Positions 13,296-14,690 of a stretch of 14,690 nucleotides of DNA are shown here, in pieces. Under the pieces are notes generated by a model. That model saw nothing but the letters and a program-made list of their open reading frames with translations. It was not told where the DNA came from and ran no database searches. Position numbers and translations under genes: made by a program. Positions within the stretch are counted from its first letter, which is position 1, and every line of letters begins with the position of its first letter. The stretch is taken from assembly GCA_003157895.1 (NCBI GenBank), contig PMKW01000084.1, positions 17,112 through 31,801 of the forward strand, read 5' to 3'. Source of the stretch: Methanoregula sp. (GTDB lineage: Archaea; Halobacteriota; Methanomicrobia; Methanomicrobiales; Methanospirillaceae).

Positions 13296-14690
13296 TACCC
13301 GCGGATATTGCCGCTGCCACGCCTCTTGTTGTCGCAATGTGTGGCATAGCGATCTATTTCATTACGAAGATTCTTCCACGGGACCTCCGCCACTGGAGCG
13401 GGACGCTGACCTCCCTGATACTCCTCGGAACCTTCTTTATCCTTCTTTCCGTGATTGTCCGGCATGCCACGCTCACCCATCTCTCTTTTGTTGGCATTAC
13501 CGGGGGTCTTCTTGTCACGGGGATTGGTGCTGTGTCAGCATGGGTTTCCGAAGGGAACCTTGACCCGAAAGGGCCGATCCACCTCTATTACCCGCTCCTC
13601 CTCTTTGCACTGGCCGGTGCGATGGCCATAGGGTTTGCAAACGACCTCTTCACCATTTTTGTGATGGTCGAGCTGTCGGCTATCCCGGTATATGCCCTGT
13701 GCGCCTACCGGCACAAGGAAGACCCGGCAGCGCTCTCGTCAGCCATGAAGTACATGCTGCAGGGAGTTGTGGGGACACTGACCGCCCTTTTCGGGGTGGC
13801 AGTCCTGTATCTCATCGGGCATACCCTGGACATAACAGAACTCCAGAAAGCCCTTGCCGGTGCAGACCCGTCTTCTGTCATATTTGCATTTGTCCTGATC
13901 CTGCTCGGGTACGGAGTGAAACTGGCGATCATCCCGCTGCATACCTGGCTTCCCGATGCCTATGCCCGGGCACCCGTGGGTGTAACCGCGATCATGGTGG
14001 GCCCGACAAAAATAGGCGTCCTGATTGCGATGTTTCTTTCCCTCTCAGCCCTGCCCGCAGGGGGTAATATTCCCCGGACCCTTGGTATCATCGTCATTTT
14101 TTTTGCAGTCCTGACCATGACCGTGGGAAATCTCCTTGCGCTCAACCAGCGGGATCTCCGGTATGTCCTTGCCTATTCAAGCGTAGCCCAGATGGGGTAT
14201 ATCCTCCTCGGCTTTGGGATCGGCATGGTCTATAACCTGCCCCTGGGGTTCACCGCCGGCCTCTATTATGCCATCGCGTATGCGATGATGAAGGCGGGTG
14301 CTTTCATTGCCGCAGATGCATTTGCATACGATGCAGGGTCGTTTGAGACGGATAAGATGAAGGGCCTGGGAGCCAGACACCCGTTCCTGGGAATCTCCTT
14401 TGCCATATTCATCTTCGGGTTGATCGGAGTACCTTTCACCAACGGGTTCCTGGGCAAGATGCTTCTTGAACAGGCAGGCATGGTCACCTCCATGATGAGC
14501 GGTGTCGTCCTGGCGCTCATCCTCGCGCTGAATAGCGCTCTCTCTCTCGGGTACTATGTCCCGGTAATTTCGACACTGCTGTTCTCGAGCGGGGAGGGTG
14601 GTGTATGTCCTGTCCGTCTGAAACCCATTCCCTCAGGCGCCATTACAGCCGTGGTATTTCTCGCGATTGTCACGGTCTATTTCGGGCTTT
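13292..14690 (+). CDS. NuoN/MrpD-like antiporter subunit, partial (C-terminus off the right edge)
   Basis: The GTG start at 13292 overlaps the fusion gene's stop (GTGA), with GGTGGTG just upstream. The frame stays open for 466 codons to the window end. It is a third antiporter-like protein in this operon, and here all the usual charges are kept: Glu127 (MVELSAIPVYAL), Lys210 in TM7 (GYGVKLAIIPLHTWLPDAY), Lys240 in TM8 (GPTKIGV), Lys334 (YAMMKAGAF) and Lys389 (GFLGKM). The YYAIAYAMMKAGAF segment looks more like NuoN/FpoN than NuoL. Such subunits move H+ or Na+ as part of complex I-like membrane arms. At 466 residues it is near the usual family length, so only the last helices should be missing. 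Confidence 0.9.
   Translation, partial: MIPADIAAATPLVVAMCGIAIYFITKILPRDLRHWSGTLTSLILLGTFFILLSVIVRHATLTHLSFVGITGGLLVTGIGAVSAWVSEGNLDPKGPIHLYYPLLLFALAGAMAIGFANDLFTIFVMVELSAIPVYALCAYRHKEDPAALSSAMKYMLQGVVGTLTALFGVAVLYLIGHTLDITELQKALAGADPSSVIFAFVLILLGYGVKLAIIPLHTWLPDAYARAPVGVTAIMVGPTKIGVLIAMFLSLSALPAGGNIPRTLGIIVIFFAVLTMTVGNLLALNQRDLRYVLAYSSVAQMGYILLGFGIGMVYNLPLGFTAGLYYAIAYAMMKAGAFIAADAFAYDAGSFETDKMKGLGARHPFLGISFAIFIFGLIGVPFTNGFLGKMLLEQAGMVTSMMSGVVLALILALNSALSLGYYVPVISTLLFSSGEGGVCPVRLKPIPSGAITAVVFLAIVTVYFGL

Overview
The window looks like a piece of an archaeal methanogen chromosome, most likely Methanomicrobia and probably Methanomicrobiales. Three things point there: a six-subunit Ech-type energy-converting [NiFe] hydrogenase in the archaeal A-B-C-D-E-F order, a membrane pyrophosphatase beside it, and T-rich terminators with TATA-like upstream elements. 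Genes are tightly packed, with strong Shine-Dalgarno sequences and GTG starts. The placement is inferred from gene content, not from a database search.

Layout. (1) Positions 855-1 (minus): a UbiA-family membrane prenyltransferase that runs off the left edge. (2) 3047-987 (minus): HppA, a membrane pyrophosphatase with the sequence signature of the K+-independent, H+-pumping class. (3) 3048-3566: a divergent intergenic region rich in inverted and direct repeats, holding the promoters of hppA and ech. (4) 3567-8640 (plus): the complete echABCDEF operon, all genes touching or overlapping; both iron-sulfur subunits and the NiFe ligands are intact. (5) 8641-9185: a non-coding-looking gap with an echF terminator, a repeat-containing small ORF (39 codons) and candidate promoters. 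(6) 9186 to the right edge (plus): a second operon of membrane subunits only: MbhD-like, MbhE-like, a NuoK/MrpC-like subunit, a 1096-residue fusion of two antiporter-like (NuoL/M/N) modules, and a NuoN/MrpD-like subunit cut by the window end.

How they may work together (inference). The window is about membrane ion energetics. HppA would spend pyrophosphate to pump H+. Ech couples H2/ferredoxin chemistry to the ion gradient, and in hydrogenotrophic methanogens is thought to reduce ferredoxin for biosynthesis at the expense of that gradient. The second operon looks like the Mrp/Mbh ion-translocating membrane arm. It could be a free-standing Na+/H+ antiporter, an add-on to Ech, or the first half of a second group 4 complex whose catalytic genes lie beyond 14690.

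Most worth a second look: the double-antiporter fusion, in which each half lacks a different one of the usual TM7/TM8 lysines; the antiporter operon lacking catalytic subunits next to a complete Ech; and the tiny ORF at 8754-8873 with an in-frame 19-codon repeat whose serine codons differ only at synonymous positions.
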